From NCBI GenBank assembly GCA_017514025.1, contig JAFWLB010000003.1:124001-188000 (forward strand): 64,000 nucleotides of DNA, read 5' to 3'. The translations under genes and the position numbers were made by a program. Source of the stretch: Candidatus Saccharimonadota bacterium. GTDB taxonomy: Bacteria > Patescibacteriota > Saccharimonadia > Saccharimonadales > Saccharimonadaceae. This document shows positions 1-8,612 of the stretch, in pieces. The first letter of the stretch is position 1. Every line of letters starts with the position of its first letter. The notes under the pieces are model-generated. The model was not told where the DNA came from and did not search any database. It saw only the letters and a program-made list of their open reading frames with translations.

Positions 1-168
1 GATACCAAAAAACTCGCCGACGAAATCCTCGCCGTCGCGGATAATTCTGTCCTCAAGGACACTCTCCGTCACAACGTCAGTCAAGAATATCAAAAAATCT
101 CGTGGGACAAAGTTGCCAAAAAATGCCTAAACGTTTATAATAATACTGTAAAACATAAGAGGAATTGA
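1..168 (+). CDS. Glycosyltransferase C-terminus (partial, GT4-like)
   Basis: An open frame runs from base 1 to a TGA stop at 166-168 and encodes 55 residues, so the gene begins outside the window. The spacing of a DTKKLADEIL helix, an NVSQEY segment and a final sW...VYNNTV helix resembles the C-terminal helices of group 1 (GT4) glycosyltransferases. That family transfers sugars from nucleotide-sugar donors onto glycans or lipids. The catalytic part is not visible, so the family call is an inference. The stop lies 2 nt before the ATG of the GH57 gene, which suggests a two-gene sugar-polymer operon. Confidence 0.6.
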   Translation, partial: DTKKLADEILAVADNSVLKDTLRHNVSQEYQKISWDKVAKKCLNVYNNTVKHKRN

Positions 169-170
169 TA

Positions 171-1367
171 ATGCGAGCGATTTGCCTTTATTTGCATATC
201 CACCAGCCCGTCCGCTATCGCGAGTATTCAATTTTTGATGTCGGAAGCGATTCCAACTATTTTAACGACGATTACCACAGTCGTCAATCCAATGAGCGCA
301 TCTTCAAAAAAGTCGCCACCAAGAGCTATCACCCCACTCTCGACCTCCTCGAACGAAGCCTCAAAAAACATCCTGATTTCAAAGTTTCCTTATCTATTAC
401 TGGCACCTGGCTCGAACAAGCCGAAAAATGGGACTATGCTCTCATCGAGCAAATTCGCCGCCTCGTCTCCACTGGCCAAGTCGAAATCCTCGGCGAGACT
501 TATTATCATTCACTCGCCTTTTTCTACAATCTAGACGAATTCAACGAGCAAGTCAACATTCACGCCAACAAAATCCGCAACTTATTCGGCGTCACCCCCA
601 AAGTTTTCCGCAATACAGAATTAGCTTACAACGACCAGCTTGCCCAGTGGGCAGAGCAAAAAGGTTACAAGGGTATCCTCGCCGAAGGTTGGGACAAAAT
701 CCTCGCGGGCAGTAGCCCCAATCACGTCTATCGTCCCATCGGCTGTCAAAATCTCAAACTCCTCCTCAAAAACTACCGCCTTTCCGACGACATTGCCTTT
801 CGTTTTTCTAATCGCGGTTGGAGTGAATGGCCGCTTACCGCGCCCAAATATCAACAGTGGCTAAACGGCGACTGTTTACGCGGCAATCTCATCAATCTTT
901 TCATGGATTTTGAAACTTTCGGCGAGCACCAATGGGCTGACACCGGGATTTTCAATTTCATGGAACAATTTATCGACTCATGGCTAGCCGAATACGAAAA
1001 CAAATTCATCACCGTCTCCGAAGCTTGCGATTTCGAACCCCCCGTCGACGAAATTTCCATGCCCGAAATCGTCACTTGGGCTGATACCGAGCGTGATCTC
1101 TCTGCCTGGGATTCCAACGCCATGCAAGCTTCCGCCACACACGATCTTTACGCTCTTCGCGATCGCGTCCTCGCCACCAAAGATCTCCAGCTCATTTCTG
1201 ACTGGCGCCATCTCACCACTTCCGATCACCCCTATTTCATGTGTACCAAATACTGGAACGATGGCGACGTCCACGCCTATTTCTCCGCCTACGCCTCCCC
1301 CTATGAAGCTTTTATGTATTTTATGAATGTCCTCCGTGATATCGAATTTAGACTTGATTCTAAATAA
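171..1367 (+). CDS. Glycoside hydrolase family 57 (alpha-amylase/glucanotransferase-like)
   Basis: A 398-aa protein of the GH57 fold, which acts on alpha-glucans such as glycogen or starch by a retaining mechanism. Visible signatures are the N-terminal HIHQP motif (residues 9-13), the block FRNTELAYND with the expected nucleophile Glu150, and MDFETFGEHQW with the expected acid/base Asp246. There is no signal peptide, so it should act in the cytoplasm. I chose ATG 171 over TTG 165 because the purine-rich AAGAGGA lies at a suitable distance and TTG 165 overlaps the previous stop. It follows a probable glycosyltransferase by 2 nt, consistent with storage or surface polysaccharide turnover. The exact specificity (amylase, 4-alpha-glucanotransferase or other) cannot be decided from the sequence. 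Confidence 0.85.
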   Translation: MRAICLYLHIHQPVRYREYSIFDVGSDSNYFNDDYHSRQSNERIFKKVATKSYHPTLDLLERSLKKHPDFKVSLSITGTWLEQAEKWDYALIEQIRRLVSTGQVEILGETYYHSLAFFYNLDEFNEQVNIHANKIRNLFGVTPKVFRNTELAYNDQLAQWAEQKGYKGILAEGWDKILAGSSPNHVYRPIGCQNLKLLLKNYRLSDDIAFRFSNRGWSEWPLTAPKYQQWLNGDCLRGNLINLFMDFETFGEHQWADTGIFNFMEQFIDSWLAEYENKFITVSEACDFEPPVDEISMPEIVTWADTERDLSAWDSNAMQASATHDLYALRDRVLATKDLQLISDWRHLTTSDHPYFMCTKYWNDGDVHAYFSAYASPYEAFMYFMNVLRDIEFRLDSK

Positions 1368-1393
1368 AATATATGATAAAATAGTCATCAGTT

Positions 1394-1603
1394 ATGGCAA
1401 AGAAGAATAATACTAAAAGAAAATTGGTCGGCTTAGTGTCCGAAGAGTCTGGTGTGCGCGCTTATTATACCAAGAAAAACACCATGAACACCCCAGACAA
1501 GCTCAGCCTCAAGAAATACGACCCAGTGCTCCGCAAGCACGTCCTTTTCGTCGAGACCAAGAAAAACCTCGGTCGCAACGAAGTCAAGGAAAAGAAGCGC
1601 TAA
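1394..1603 (+). CDS. rpmG: 50S ribosomal protein L33, cysteine-free
   Basis: A 69-aa basic protein with the L33 core ([20 protein letters not shown], then a VETKK block). It is longer than the usual 49-55 aa because of a charged C-terminal tail. All four zinc-ribbon cysteines of the C+ form are absent, so this is a C- L33. A TAAAAT box lies 11 nt upstream and there is no clear Shine-Dalgarno. It is a single-gene unit closed by an intrinsic terminator. Confidence 0.9.
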   Translation: MAKKNNTKRKLVGLVSEESGVRAYYTKKNTMNTPDKLSLKKYDPVLRKHVLFVETKKNLGRNEVKEKKR

Positions 1604-1623
1604 TCTTTAGAGACCAAAAACTC

Positions 1624-1652
1624 GGCGGGACCATTCAAAGTCCCGCCTTTTT
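1624..1652 (+). terminator. Intrinsic terminator of rpmG
   Basis: GGCGGGAC (1624-1631) pairs perfectly with GTCCCGCC (1640-1647) across an 8-nt loop and is followed by TTTTT. It ends the rpmG transcript, and the stem could also slow the opposing small zinc-protein transcript. Confidence 0.9.
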
Positions 1653-1658
1653 GATGAG

Positions 1659-1868
1659 CTAGGCAATGCCACTACCGTTACAATAGCTGCAGGGTATGCC
1701 CCAGACGTCTTTACCACGACCATTGCAGTACCCACATTTGCCCCAGCTAGACGAGGCTCGGTAACCTTGGTTATGTTCGCGCTCAATATGCTGAGCCAAC
1801 ATCTTACCAATTTCCGAACTATCGCCATACGCCACGTATCCGCAATGCGGACAAGTCTCGTGTGCCAC
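1659..1868 (-). CDS. Small zinc-finger protein (CxxC...HxxxxH plus two CxxCxGxG units)
   Basis: A 69-aa protein that I do not recognise as a named family. Residues 5-30 hold CPHCG followed by HIEREH, a C2H2-like zinc knuckle. The C-terminal half has CGYCNGRG and CSYCNGSG, the CxxCxGxG unit of DnaJ-type zinc domains. Two zinc sites are therefore likely. The start is GTG 1868, preceded by GAGGGGGTG at ribosome-binding distance. It has its own promoter (TTGCAA-17-TATAAT) just inside the helicase stop. Nucleic-acid or protein binding is plausible but not demonstrated. Confidence 0.7.
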   Translation of the reverse strand: MAHETCPHCGYVAYGDSSEIGKMLAQHIEREHNQGYRASSSWGKCGYCNGRGKDVWGIPCSYCNGSGIA

Positions 1869-1917
1869 TCATCTCACCCCCTCTAAAGTTACTACACTCC
1901 CAACCAGTATCCCCGAT

Positions 1918-1946
1918 ATTATATAAACAAATCTAACCTTTTGCAA
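1918..1946 (-). promoter_or_regulatory. Promoter of the small zinc-finger gene
   Basis: Reading the minus strand, TTGCAA (1941-1946) and TATAAT (1918-1923) are separated by 17 bp. The predicted start near 1911 gives a leader of about 43 nt before GTG 1868. Confidence 0.75.
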
Positions 1947-4900
1947 GCAAAAGCTCGATAAATTCCTTAATTTCCTTCAATCCTTTTTTATCGTCCGCCG
2001 AGATAAACACCTCTGGATCATCGATAAACTTCAGCGTCGTCACCATTTTATACACTGCCTGCATCAGCTCCACCAATTCTTTTTCGTCCTCCTCGTTAAA
2101 TTCATACTCCCGCACATGCACTTCGCCGTCTTTATCTGGCACTACAAACAAAATACAGGCTTTTTCTACCTTATATTTGGCATAATTCGGCGAATTATTG
2201 AGTAGCAGCTTATAAAATCCCAGTTGCAACATATATTTATATAGCGTCGCGTGTGATTTCCACTGATTTTTATAGTAATTCCCAGTCTTAAAATCATAAA
2301 CCACTATCTTTTTCGCCGCCTCGTCTATTATAATATGGTCAATTTTACCAGTTACCGGCACCCCGGCCACACTTAGCTTTTCTGGCGCAAAATTCACCTC
2401 AGCTTTGCCCTGTCGCAAAATATCCCCAAATTGCCTCAAAGCCACGGCTAGATCTGCCGGCCCCTTCTCTCGGATCACTCGCAAAATATCCGCCGGCAAA
2501 TCTTTTTTCTCCAACTCGTCCAGGAAAAACTTCGCCGCCGCCTCGTCCGACAATCCTTGATTCGTCACCGCCTCAAAGGTCGCATGCATCAAATTTCCCA
2601 GCGCCAAAGCTTCCGTCTCCGGCTCTCCCGGCGCCCTCAGCACATAGTTTTTGAAAAACTCTTGCGGCCCCGCATAGGCCACATCTATAAACGATGTCAA
2701 AGCCGATGCACTCATTCGCCAATTTGCCACCCGCTCCTGATAGAGCGCGTGCATTTCTGGCGTCAAATTCGCATACGGACTCAACCAATTTCGCAAATTC
2801 CCCACCACCTTCTCTGGCGCCGACAGTTCATACTCTGTTTCCACCTTTCCGCATGGCAAAAATTCTGATTTGATTTCACCGTTTTCTTCATATTCTTCCA
2901 GATATTCCAAACGCTCTGGCGATTTGCCATCAAAATCCCGCAGAGAATTAGTAATATATAATCCTTGCTCCGCTCGAGTCAGCGCTACATATAGCACCCT
3001 CAGTCGTTCACCATCCGTCATCCCTGTATGACGAATCTGGGCCAAGTTCTGTGGCAAAACCAGCAGATTATTATTTCCCTTACCAGCTCCCCACGCCCGA
3101 TGATCCGCCGAAATGATAAACACATACTTAAACTCCAACCCCTTCGCCTTGTGTGCCGACAAAATCTGCACCGCCTCGTCGCTATCCCGGTACGGACTGA
3201 GCATATTTAGCGGCATCTCCGCCTCGGTATAATCTGCCACTAACTCCATCAAATCATCTAACCGTAGTTTTTTCTCGCCAAAATGCGCCCGGAGTTTCCC
3301 CCGCAGAGCCGCGATTTTTTCATACAAACGAAACTCGGCATATTCTCCCTGGCCAGCCCAATATTCTAGAAACGGCGAACGATATCCATCCAGCTCCGCC
3401 GCCCCGATCAGATAGTCTAGCCAAATTTCTAGCGGCTCGTCAAAAGATTTCGCCACAAGCCCCGCAATAAATCGCGCCACCTCTGTTATTGCGGGGTTTT
3501 CGGACGCGCTTATATAATCAAACACCGCTCGTTTTTCTTGCCTAGCTCGTCCCACCAGCCGCACCACTTCCAGTATCGGCAAACCCCAAAACGGATAGGA
3601 CAGCACTTCCACTACCGAGCTATTTCCGCTCTTTTCATGCGCCAAATCCCACACCAGCTCCGCCATCGTCAAAATCTGGTGCACCTGTTCATCTTCCAGC
3701 AGATTATCTCGCCGCTCGTAAGCAATATTTATTCCGGGCTGCGCCTTTAGATACGGCAACAGCGGCATAAAATACTTGGTTTTATACGAAATCACCGCGA
3801 TCTTGCTTTGCCGCACCCCCGCCTTCACCAACTCCGCAATTTTCTCCGCCACAAAAGCATATTCCATATCGCTCGTCAAAAACTCGTAGCGACGAATTTC
3901 CGATGTCGCCGGATCAGGTTTATGCGCCGTCAATTCCTTATCCGCAAACCTATCCGGTGCCTGCCGAATTATCTCTCGCGAAAAGTCCAAAATCTCTTGC
4001 GTACTCCGATAATTCTCCGTCAGCGCCATCACTTCCGCCCCATAGTGGTTTTGAAAATCCGTCATGTTGGTCGAAAGCGCCCCCTGAAATTCATAAATCG
4101 CCTGGTCGTCATCCCCCACCGCCATCACCTGTGGCTGCTCATAATCCGTCAACGCCTTGATAATCGCAAACTGCGACGGATTTGTGTCCTGAAACTCATC
4201 CAACATAATAAACTGATAACATTCCTGCATCGTCGCCCGAAAACCATCGTCCTCTCGGAGCACCCGCACCGCCTCTTCGATCATATCGTCAAAATCATAC
4301 AAACCTTCCGCCCGCAAATATTCGTCATACGCCTTCATCACCTGCGCCACGCTCGCCAGCTTCAAATTCCGCACTCGGTCTTTCAACCTATACCGCCCCT
4401 TCTCATCCTTCTCAAAATAAGCATCTTTCCATTTTGACAGAGGTTTAATCTTTTGTGATGACTCGGCCTCTACCATTGCCTCTTTTAAGTCTCTCGCCAA
4501 AAAACTGATCGAACGCTCAATATTTTTGATAGTCGGATTCTTATCTGCATAATCCTTCAGTATATTATATATAGGCTGATAAGCCCCCTCGAACGACGCC
4601 TGAAACTGCCGTGGCACAACATTGGCGAGCAGCGGCGCAATCGCCTCCGACAAAACCCGCGAATCTTCCATATTCTGCTTTGCAATCACCGCCAGGTCAT
4701 CACTCGTCAGCCCCGCCGATTTCGCACTCGAAATCGCACTCACCACATCCTTGACATTGTCCTTGCGCAAAATATCTCGCCCTGATAATCCCGCCATGAT
4801 TTTCTTCACAATCTTAAATTGCCTCACTTCATCAATCGCCTCGTCCAGCCGTCGCCCGTAATCCGGCGCATAATTCGCATATTGCGCCAAAATCTCCGTG

Positions 4901-5160
4901 CCAAAACTATGGTACGTCCCGATATTTACTTTCAAACCATCATTCCCGATGATAGACTTCAGCCTCTCCCGCATATTCCGCGCCCCCGTCTCGGTAAAAG
5001 TCATACAGAGGATATTTTCTGGATTGGTATCGGTATTTTCCAATATATACGCCACCTTATGTGACAAAAGTTGCGTTTTGCCCGTCCCCGGCCCCGCTAG
5101 CACTAATAGCGGCCCTGACAAATATTCTACCGCCTTTTTCTGTGCCGCGTTTAGCCCCAT
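1933..5160 (-). CDS. UvrD/PcrA-type superfamily 1 helicase with C-terminal RecB-like nuclease
   Basis: A 1075-aa ATP-dependent 3'-5' DNA helicase fused to a PD-(D/E)XK nuclease, the layout of AddA/RecB-like repair enzymes. Helicase motifs appear in order: GPGTGKT (Walker A, residues 23-29), LDEFQDT (Walker B), VGDDDQAIYEFQGA (motif III), YRST (IV), SAHKAKGLEF (V) and VLYVALTRAE (VI). The C-terminal 200 residues carry GKIDHI and VYDFKTG (the Asp and DxK pair) followed by LQLGFYKLLL, so the nuclease looks intact. Its likely role is double-strand break end processing. The ATG overlaps the gpsA stop by 10 nt (ATGGGGCTAA), so translation is probably coupled. No separate AddB/RecC subunit is visible nearby. 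Confidence 0.88.
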   Translation of the reverse strand: MGLNAAQKKAVEYLSGPLLVLAGPGTGKTQLLSHKVAYILENTDTNPENILCMTFTETGARNMRERLKSIIGNDGLKVNIGTYHSFGTEILAQYANYAPDYGRRLDEAIDEVRQFKIVKKIMAGLSGRDILRKDNVKDVVSAISSAKSAGLTSDDLAVIAKQNMEDSRVLSEAIAPLLANVVPRQFQASFEGAYQPIYNILKDYADKNPTIKNIERSISFLARDLKEAMVEAESSQKIKPLSKWKDAYFEKDEKGRYRLKDRVRNLKLASVAQVMKAYDEYLRAEGLYDFDDMIEEAVRVLREDDGFRATMQECYQFIMLDEFQDTNPSQFAIIKALTDYEQPQVMAVGDDDQAIYEFQGALSTNMTDFQNHYGAEVMALTENYRSTQEILDFSREIIRQAPDRFADKELTAHKPDPATSEIRRYEFLTSDMEYAFVAEKIAELVKAGVRQSKIAVISYKTKYFMPLLPYLKAQPGINIAYERRDNLLEDEQVHQILTMAELVWDLAHEKSGNSSVVEVLSYPFWGLPILEVVRLVGRARQEKRAVFDYISASENPAITEVARFIAGLVAKSFDEPLEIWLDYLIGAAELDGYRSPFLEYWAGQGEYAEFRLYEKIAALRGKLRAHFGEKKLRLDDLMELVADYTEAEMPLNMLSPYRDSDEAVQILSAHKAKGLEFKYVFIISADHRAWGAGKGNNNLLVLPQNLAQIRHTGMTDGERLRVLYVALTRAEQGLYITNSLRDFDGKSPERLEYLEEYEENGEIKSEFLPCGKVETEYELSAPEKVVGNLRNWLSPYANLTPEMHALYQERVANWRMSASALTSFIDVAYAGPQEFFKNYVLRAPGEPETEALALGNLMHATFEAVTNQGLSDEAAAKFFLDELEKKDLPADILRVIREKGPADLAVALRQFGDILRQGKAEVNFAPEKLSVAGVPVTGKIDHIIIDEAAKKIVVYDFKTGNYYKNQWKSHATLYKYMLQLGFYKLLLNNSPNYAKYKVEKACILFVVPDKDGEVHVREYEFNEEDEKELVELMQAVYKMVTTLKFIDDPEVFISADDKKGLKEIKEFIELLLAKG

Positions 5161-5930
5161 TTCTCGCTCTCCCGTAAAATTTGCCCCATCAGTTTCAGGC
5201 CCTTCGGAAAGGCAATCTCTCCTCGCCGAAGCCGCTTCAGGGCCGTCAATCCCTCCACCGTCTTCTCAGGCTCAAAATAGCCTTTTTCTGCTACCTGCCG
5301 GCCAAACTCATAATTTCGCGACGGGTAGTCACAGGTAATTCTCAAATCCCCCTTACCACAGTTCAGTTCCACCGTTTCTAGCTCGCAATCGTTAAATTCC
5401 AAAATTATTTTCATTTCAAACGCCGCATCTGCCAAAAACTTTCGATATTCTCGTGTCTTCGGCTGCAATTTTAGCATCCCCGCTAATATCGCATAAACAT
5501 TTTTCAACGCTCCGCACATCAGTACCCCCCCGCGGTCATCCGTTTCGTCAAAATCCAAATATTTCGTCCCAAACATCTCAATTATCCGCTTGTCAGTCGC
5601 GGTCAAATGCGTCATTTTTCGCGCCTTGATGTCCTCCGCATACCCCGGTCCCGACATCACCATCCAATCTCTAAATTCTTCAAATATCCTGTCCGACAAA
5701 ATCCCCTTTGTCGCCACAATCAGCGGCAACTCCTTCGGCAAATACGGCAACACGTGCGCTATCGTGCTAGAAGGCACACAAACCAATATTGCTTTTGCTC
5801 GCGCCGTCGTCGCTGATAATTTTTCTTTTTTCACCCGCGGATCATAATAATCTATATCGTAGCCGTTATCAGTCAACACCCCGCCGAGTGCCGTACCGTA
5901 CGCCCCCGCGCCTAAAATTGTTACTTTCAT
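5151..5930 (-). CDS. gpsA: Glycerol-3-phosphate dehydrogenase [NAD(P)+], short form
   Basis: A 259-aa protein that would reduce dihydroxyacetone phosphate to sn-glycerol-3-phosphate for phospholipid headgroups. Visible are the Rossmann loop GAGAYGTALG, GALKNVYAILAG with the catalytic Lys, and GKGDLRITCDYPSRNYEFG, the family signature. Typical GpsA is about 330 aa, and the shortening lies mostly in loops and between the nucleotide-binding and catalytic parts. I chose ATG 5930 over the longer frame from 5954 because a TATAAT box ends exactly 6 nt upstream, which predicts a leaderless mRNA starting at this A. It is the first gene of a unit with the helicase-nuclease. Confidence 0.88.
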   Translation of the reverse strand: MKVTILGAGAYGTALGGVLTDNGYDIDYYDPRVKKEKLSATTARAKAILVCVPSSTIAHVLPYLPKELPLIVATKGILSDRIFEEFRDWMVMSGPGYAEDIKARKMTHLTATDKRIIEMFGTKYLDFDETDDRGGVLMCGALKNVYAILAGMLKLQPKTREYRKFLADAAFEMKIILEFNDCELETVELNCGKGDLRITCDYPSRNYEFGRQVAEKGYFEPEKTVEGLTALKRLRRGEIAFPKGLKLMGQILRESEKWG

Positions 5931-5936
5931 ATTACC

Positions 5937-5942
5937 ATTATA
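5937..5942 (-). promoter_or_regulatory. Leaderless-type extended -10 box of gpsA
   Basis: TGGTATAAT on the minus strand, with 6 nt between the hexamer and the ATG, so +1 should coincide with the start codon. A second TGGTATAAT lies farther upstream (hexamer 6015-6020). Confidence 0.7.
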
Positions 5943-5964
5943 CCACGCCCCCACTCCAAAAAAC

Positions 5965-6004
5965 GAGGGCTTGGCCCCGCACAGTTAAGCGCGAGGTCGC
6001 CCTC
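5965..6004. repeat. Imperfect palindrome upstream of gpsA
   Basis: GAGGGC (5965-5970) and GCCCTC (5999-6004) bracket a GC-rich centre in the gap between gpsA and the DGR accessory gene. It has no U-run and is probably not a terminator. It may be a relic of a palindromic repeat. Confidence 0.4.
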
Positions 6005-6105
6005 ATTACCTCCCATTATACCATTTTTTATTCCGCTCAAGTTTTCAATCTTCGACTTACCAGTTTACAATATAAGTGATATTAAGAAAACCGAAGGAGG
6101 TAAAT

Positions 6106-6942
6106 ATGACTGAAGAAAGTCAACCAAATACCAACCAAAATCCGGCTAAAGAAAACCCGGACATTTCCGTCAAGGAATACCGCGCAACCAAACGCAAGCT
6201 CAAAGAGCTGGAAAAGAAAAACTGCCAGAAGATTATCGCCATTCCCTGCTCTGGTGACCAAGGCTGGTACGAAATCGCTGAGCGTTCAGCCCTCATATAT
6301 TACTACGAGGTCTGTCAAAAACTAGACACCAAAAACAAATTCCTCGCAGACAACCACAGCTATTACGACCAATATGAAATCGGCTACATGCGCTCCAAAG
6401 GTGTCGACATCATCCGCGAGCGGATCAAACAGGCCGGTCTCTATCTCTCGGAAAGTGAAACCAATAATATCTACACCTTTAATCTCAACGCCAAATTTTC
6501 CAACCAAAAATTAGCCACCCTCAAAAAACGTGAGCACGGCCGCCGTCTCAACAATCTCACGCCAATCCAAGCCAACAACCTTGACCCCGAATTGCATCAC
6601 CTACTCAGCACTTCGGCCACTCGGCTACACCGCATATGTAGCTCTCGTTTGGATAAGCTCTCCAGCAGAATTAACGGTACCAAAATCATTAATCTGATCG
6701 ACAGCCTCCTCATTAAGTACCACCAAACGACCATGCTCAGCAAACACCACTGCAAACGCATCCGGTCCCAACTCGAAAGCATGCGTAAGGATATTTATCA
6801 ACTTATCCTCGAAGTCAAAATCCTCGGCGAAGCCAAACTTTGGGACCTGGAACTCTGTGCCAGTATCTCAGAATCCCTCTATGGAGCCCGCGACCGAATC
6901 GAAACTCACCTCAGAAAAATCATCAGCAAAGGGGAATTCTAA
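6106..6942 (+). CDS. Putative DGR accessory protein
   Basis: A 278-aa protein of unknown family directly upstream of the DGR reverse transcriptase, with the stop TAA touching the RT ATG. The start at ATG 6106 follows a strong GGAGG. The first 35 residues are polar and disordered-looking. The remainder is predicted mostly helical and rich in Lys/Arg, with a C-terminal 95 residues (about 190-278) of amphipathic helices. In BPP-1-type DGRs the RT partner is Avd, a basic helical-bundle protein of about 130 aa that binds RT and TR RNA. Position, basic charge and helical C-terminus suggest an equivalent role here, but this protein is twice that size and I see no sequence match to Avd. The function is inferred from context only. 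Confidence 0.6.
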   Translation: MTEESQPNTNQNPAKENPDISVKEYRATKRKLKELEKKNCQKIIAIPCSGDQGWYEIAERSALIYYYEVCQKLDTKNKFLADNHSYYDQYEIGYMRSKGVDIIRERIKQAGLYLSESETNNIYTFNLNAKFSNQKLATLKKREHGRRLNNLTPIQANNLDPELHHLLSTSATRLHRICSSRLDKLSSRINGTKIINLIDSLLIKYHQTTMLSKHHCKRIRSQLESMRKDIYQLILEVKILGEAKLWDLELCASISESLYGARDRIETHLRKIISKGEF

Positions 6943-8196
6943 ATGAAGCCAACCGCGGACTTAGAACAAATCATCAAAGAGATAGAACAACACGGCATAC
7001 GTACTTGGCTCATTGACGTCCTCACTAAAGCTTTTCGCGAAGCTCGCAAACACAAACTCAAAACTTTCAACGAACACATTTACGAAGAAAACTGGTCCGA
7101 AAACATCATCAAACTCGCCGATGCTGTTTTGGAACGCTATTATCGCCCCAGCTCTTCCATTTCTTTCGTAATCTTTGACCCCATGATTCGCGAAATCTTT
7201 GCCGCCCCTTTCGTAGACCGTGTCATCCACCATCTCCTCTACGAGCTTCAGGGCGGCTGGTGGGATCACCGTTTCATCGAGGACTCCTATAGCTGCCGCC
7301 AAAACAAAGGTACCCTCTATGGCGTCCTTCGCACGCAACAAATGATGCGCCAGGCAACCAAAAACTTCACCGAAGAAGCCTATATCATCAAGTTAGACAT
7401 TCGAGGCTATTTCATGTCGCTTCCCCGTGTCAAACTCTATGAGCGCGTCAAATGGGGCCTCAAGCAACAGTTCAAGCCATACCTCAACCGCCCTGCTGCT
7501 TTTGAGCTATACAAACTCTGCTGCTTTCTCTGGCAACAAGTCTTGTATGACGACCCCGTCAACAAGTCTCGTCGCCGCGGCCCGTTGAATGCTTGGGACA
7601 GTCTTCCACCCGAGAAGAGTCTTTATACTCGCCCTTTCGGTTTTGGCATAGTCATCGGCAATCTCACCTCCCAACTGGTCTCCAACATCTACCTAGACCA
7701 GCTGGATCGCTTTGTCAAATTCGAACTCGGGTACAAGTTCTATGGTCGCTATGTAGATGATTTCATCTTCATCGTTTCCAAAAGCCAATACGCCCAAGCC
7801 AAAAAAGACATCAAAAAAATCGAAAAATTTCTAGAAGAAGAGCTCCAGCTCACTCTTCACCCCAAGAAACGCTACTTCCAATCAGTCTACAAGGGTGTTT
7901 CGTTTCTCGGCACTCGGATTTATCCCCACTGCCGCTACCCGTCCAATCGTATCCAACAAAAATTCAAAAAAGCCCTGCATGATCTCCCTTCCGAAAATTT
8001 CAAACCCGAAACGCTCATTTCTTACTTAGGGTTTCTCAAGCACATGCAAGGTGACAAATTCGTCGCCAGAATGTTCCGGAAGTATCATCTGGACTACCGG
8101 CTCTACCTCGAACTTAGGTCTCCCGATTCTCGCCCGATCTTAGAAATCGTCGAAGACCTTCGTCAGCAGGCCATCGCCAATCAAAAACAAAAATAA
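6943..8196 (+). CDS. DGR-type reverse transcriptase
   Basis: A 417-aa RNA-directed DNA polymerase. Visible motifs are FIEDSYSCRQNKGT (111-124), the motif A catalytic Asp in KLDIRGYF (Asp152), IGNLTSQLVSN (238-248), YVDDF with the two catalytic Asp (270-274), and the LHPKK/FLGTRI blocks near the thumb. The IGNLTSQ segment, where group II intron and retroviral enzymes have QGxxxSP, is the recognised hallmark of DGR reverse transcriptases. There is no maturase, endonuclease or integrase domain. The enzyme copies the TR RNA into cDNA with errors at adenines, and that cDNA replaces the VR of the target gene. Its ATG directly follows the accessory gene stop, so translation is probably coupled. The gene converges on the TR. 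Confidence 0.95.
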   Translation: MKPTADLEQIIKEIEQHGIRTWLIDVLTKAFREARKHKLKTFNEHIYEENWSENIIKLADAVLERYYRPSSSISFVIFDPMIREIFAAPFVDRVIHHLLYELQGGWWDHRFIEDSYSCRQNKGTLYGVLRTQQMMRQATKNFTEEAYIIKLDIRGYFMSLPRVKLYERVKWGLKQQFKPYLNRPAAFELYKLCCFLWQQVLYDDPVNKSRRRGPLNAWDSLPPEKSLYTRPFGFGIVIGNLTSQLVSNIYLDQLDRFVKFELGYKFYGRYVDDFIFIVSKSQYAQAKKDIKKIEKFLEEELQLTLHPKKRYFQSVYKGVSFLGTRIYPHCRYPSNRIQQKFKKALHDLPSENFKPETLISYLGFLKHMQGDKFVARMFRKYHLDYRLYLELRSPDSRPILEIVEDLRQQAIANQKQK

Positions 8197-8200
8197 AAAA

Positions 8201-8248
8201 TCCCCACAAAATAAGGCCCCACTCTAGGGGTCTTATTTTGTAAGGGGG
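8201..8248. terminator. Bidirectional hairpin between RT and TR
   Basis: The 15-nt arm ACAAAATAAGGCCCC (8206-8220) pairs with GGGGTCTTATTTTGT (8227-8241) with one wobble. TCCCC and GGGGA extend the stem. On the minus strand the hairpin is followed by a T-rich run, so it should stop the TR transcript. On the plus strand it closes the RT operon. Confidence 0.75.
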
Positions 8249-8253
8249 ATGAG

Positions 8254-8486
8254 GGAGTCGCGGAAAAGCTACAACAAGCCTAAAGCGCCGGCTACGACTA
8301 CTCCGCTACGCAGCGCACAGACCTCCCGTTGTTGCGGTTGTTCTGGTTCGCTGGCCACACGCCACCTGAATTGAAGTTCAAGTTGTAGCCGTGGGTACTA
8401 GGAGTAGCTACCGTACTAGACCAGTAGTTCCCGTTGTTGCGGGCGTTCCACAGAGTAGTACCATTCACGTTGCCCGAGCGGACAAA
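8254..8486 (-). repeat. DGR template repeat (TR)
   Basis: A 233-bp segment aligned without gaps to 8828-9060. In the target sense (minus strand) it is rich in AAC codons, the usual DGR design, because adenine mutation of AAC reaches many amino acids and no stop codon. All 13 differences from the VR fall on TR adenines. The first 75 bp on the plus strand (8254-8328), which are the 3' end in the target sense, are identical in both copies although adenines are present. That marks the invariant initiation (IMH-like) side. Confidence 0.95.
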
Positions 8487-8598
8487 CCGAACAAGCGGCT
8501 TTTGTGGGCATCTCCTGCCTTGGATCCTCCTTGGAGAACTCAAGTTTATTACTGAACTCCGTTATTCGTGTTTTACCACGACGCGAAGTGTGCCCATC

Positions 8599-8612
8599 CG
8601 ACTCCTGTCCTT
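8599..8612 (+). repeat. 14-nt inverted match to sequence bordering the VR
   Basis: CGACTCCTGTCCTT here is the exact reverse complement of 8821-8834, which spans the outer edge of the VR. It lies within the predicted TR leader. Confidence 0.7.

Noticed and set aside
8298-8543. 81-aa open frame on the minus strand across the TR
   Set aside because: It is open only because the TR copies the target coding sequence. It lacks the upstream domain and a start signal and is better explained as the DGR template.
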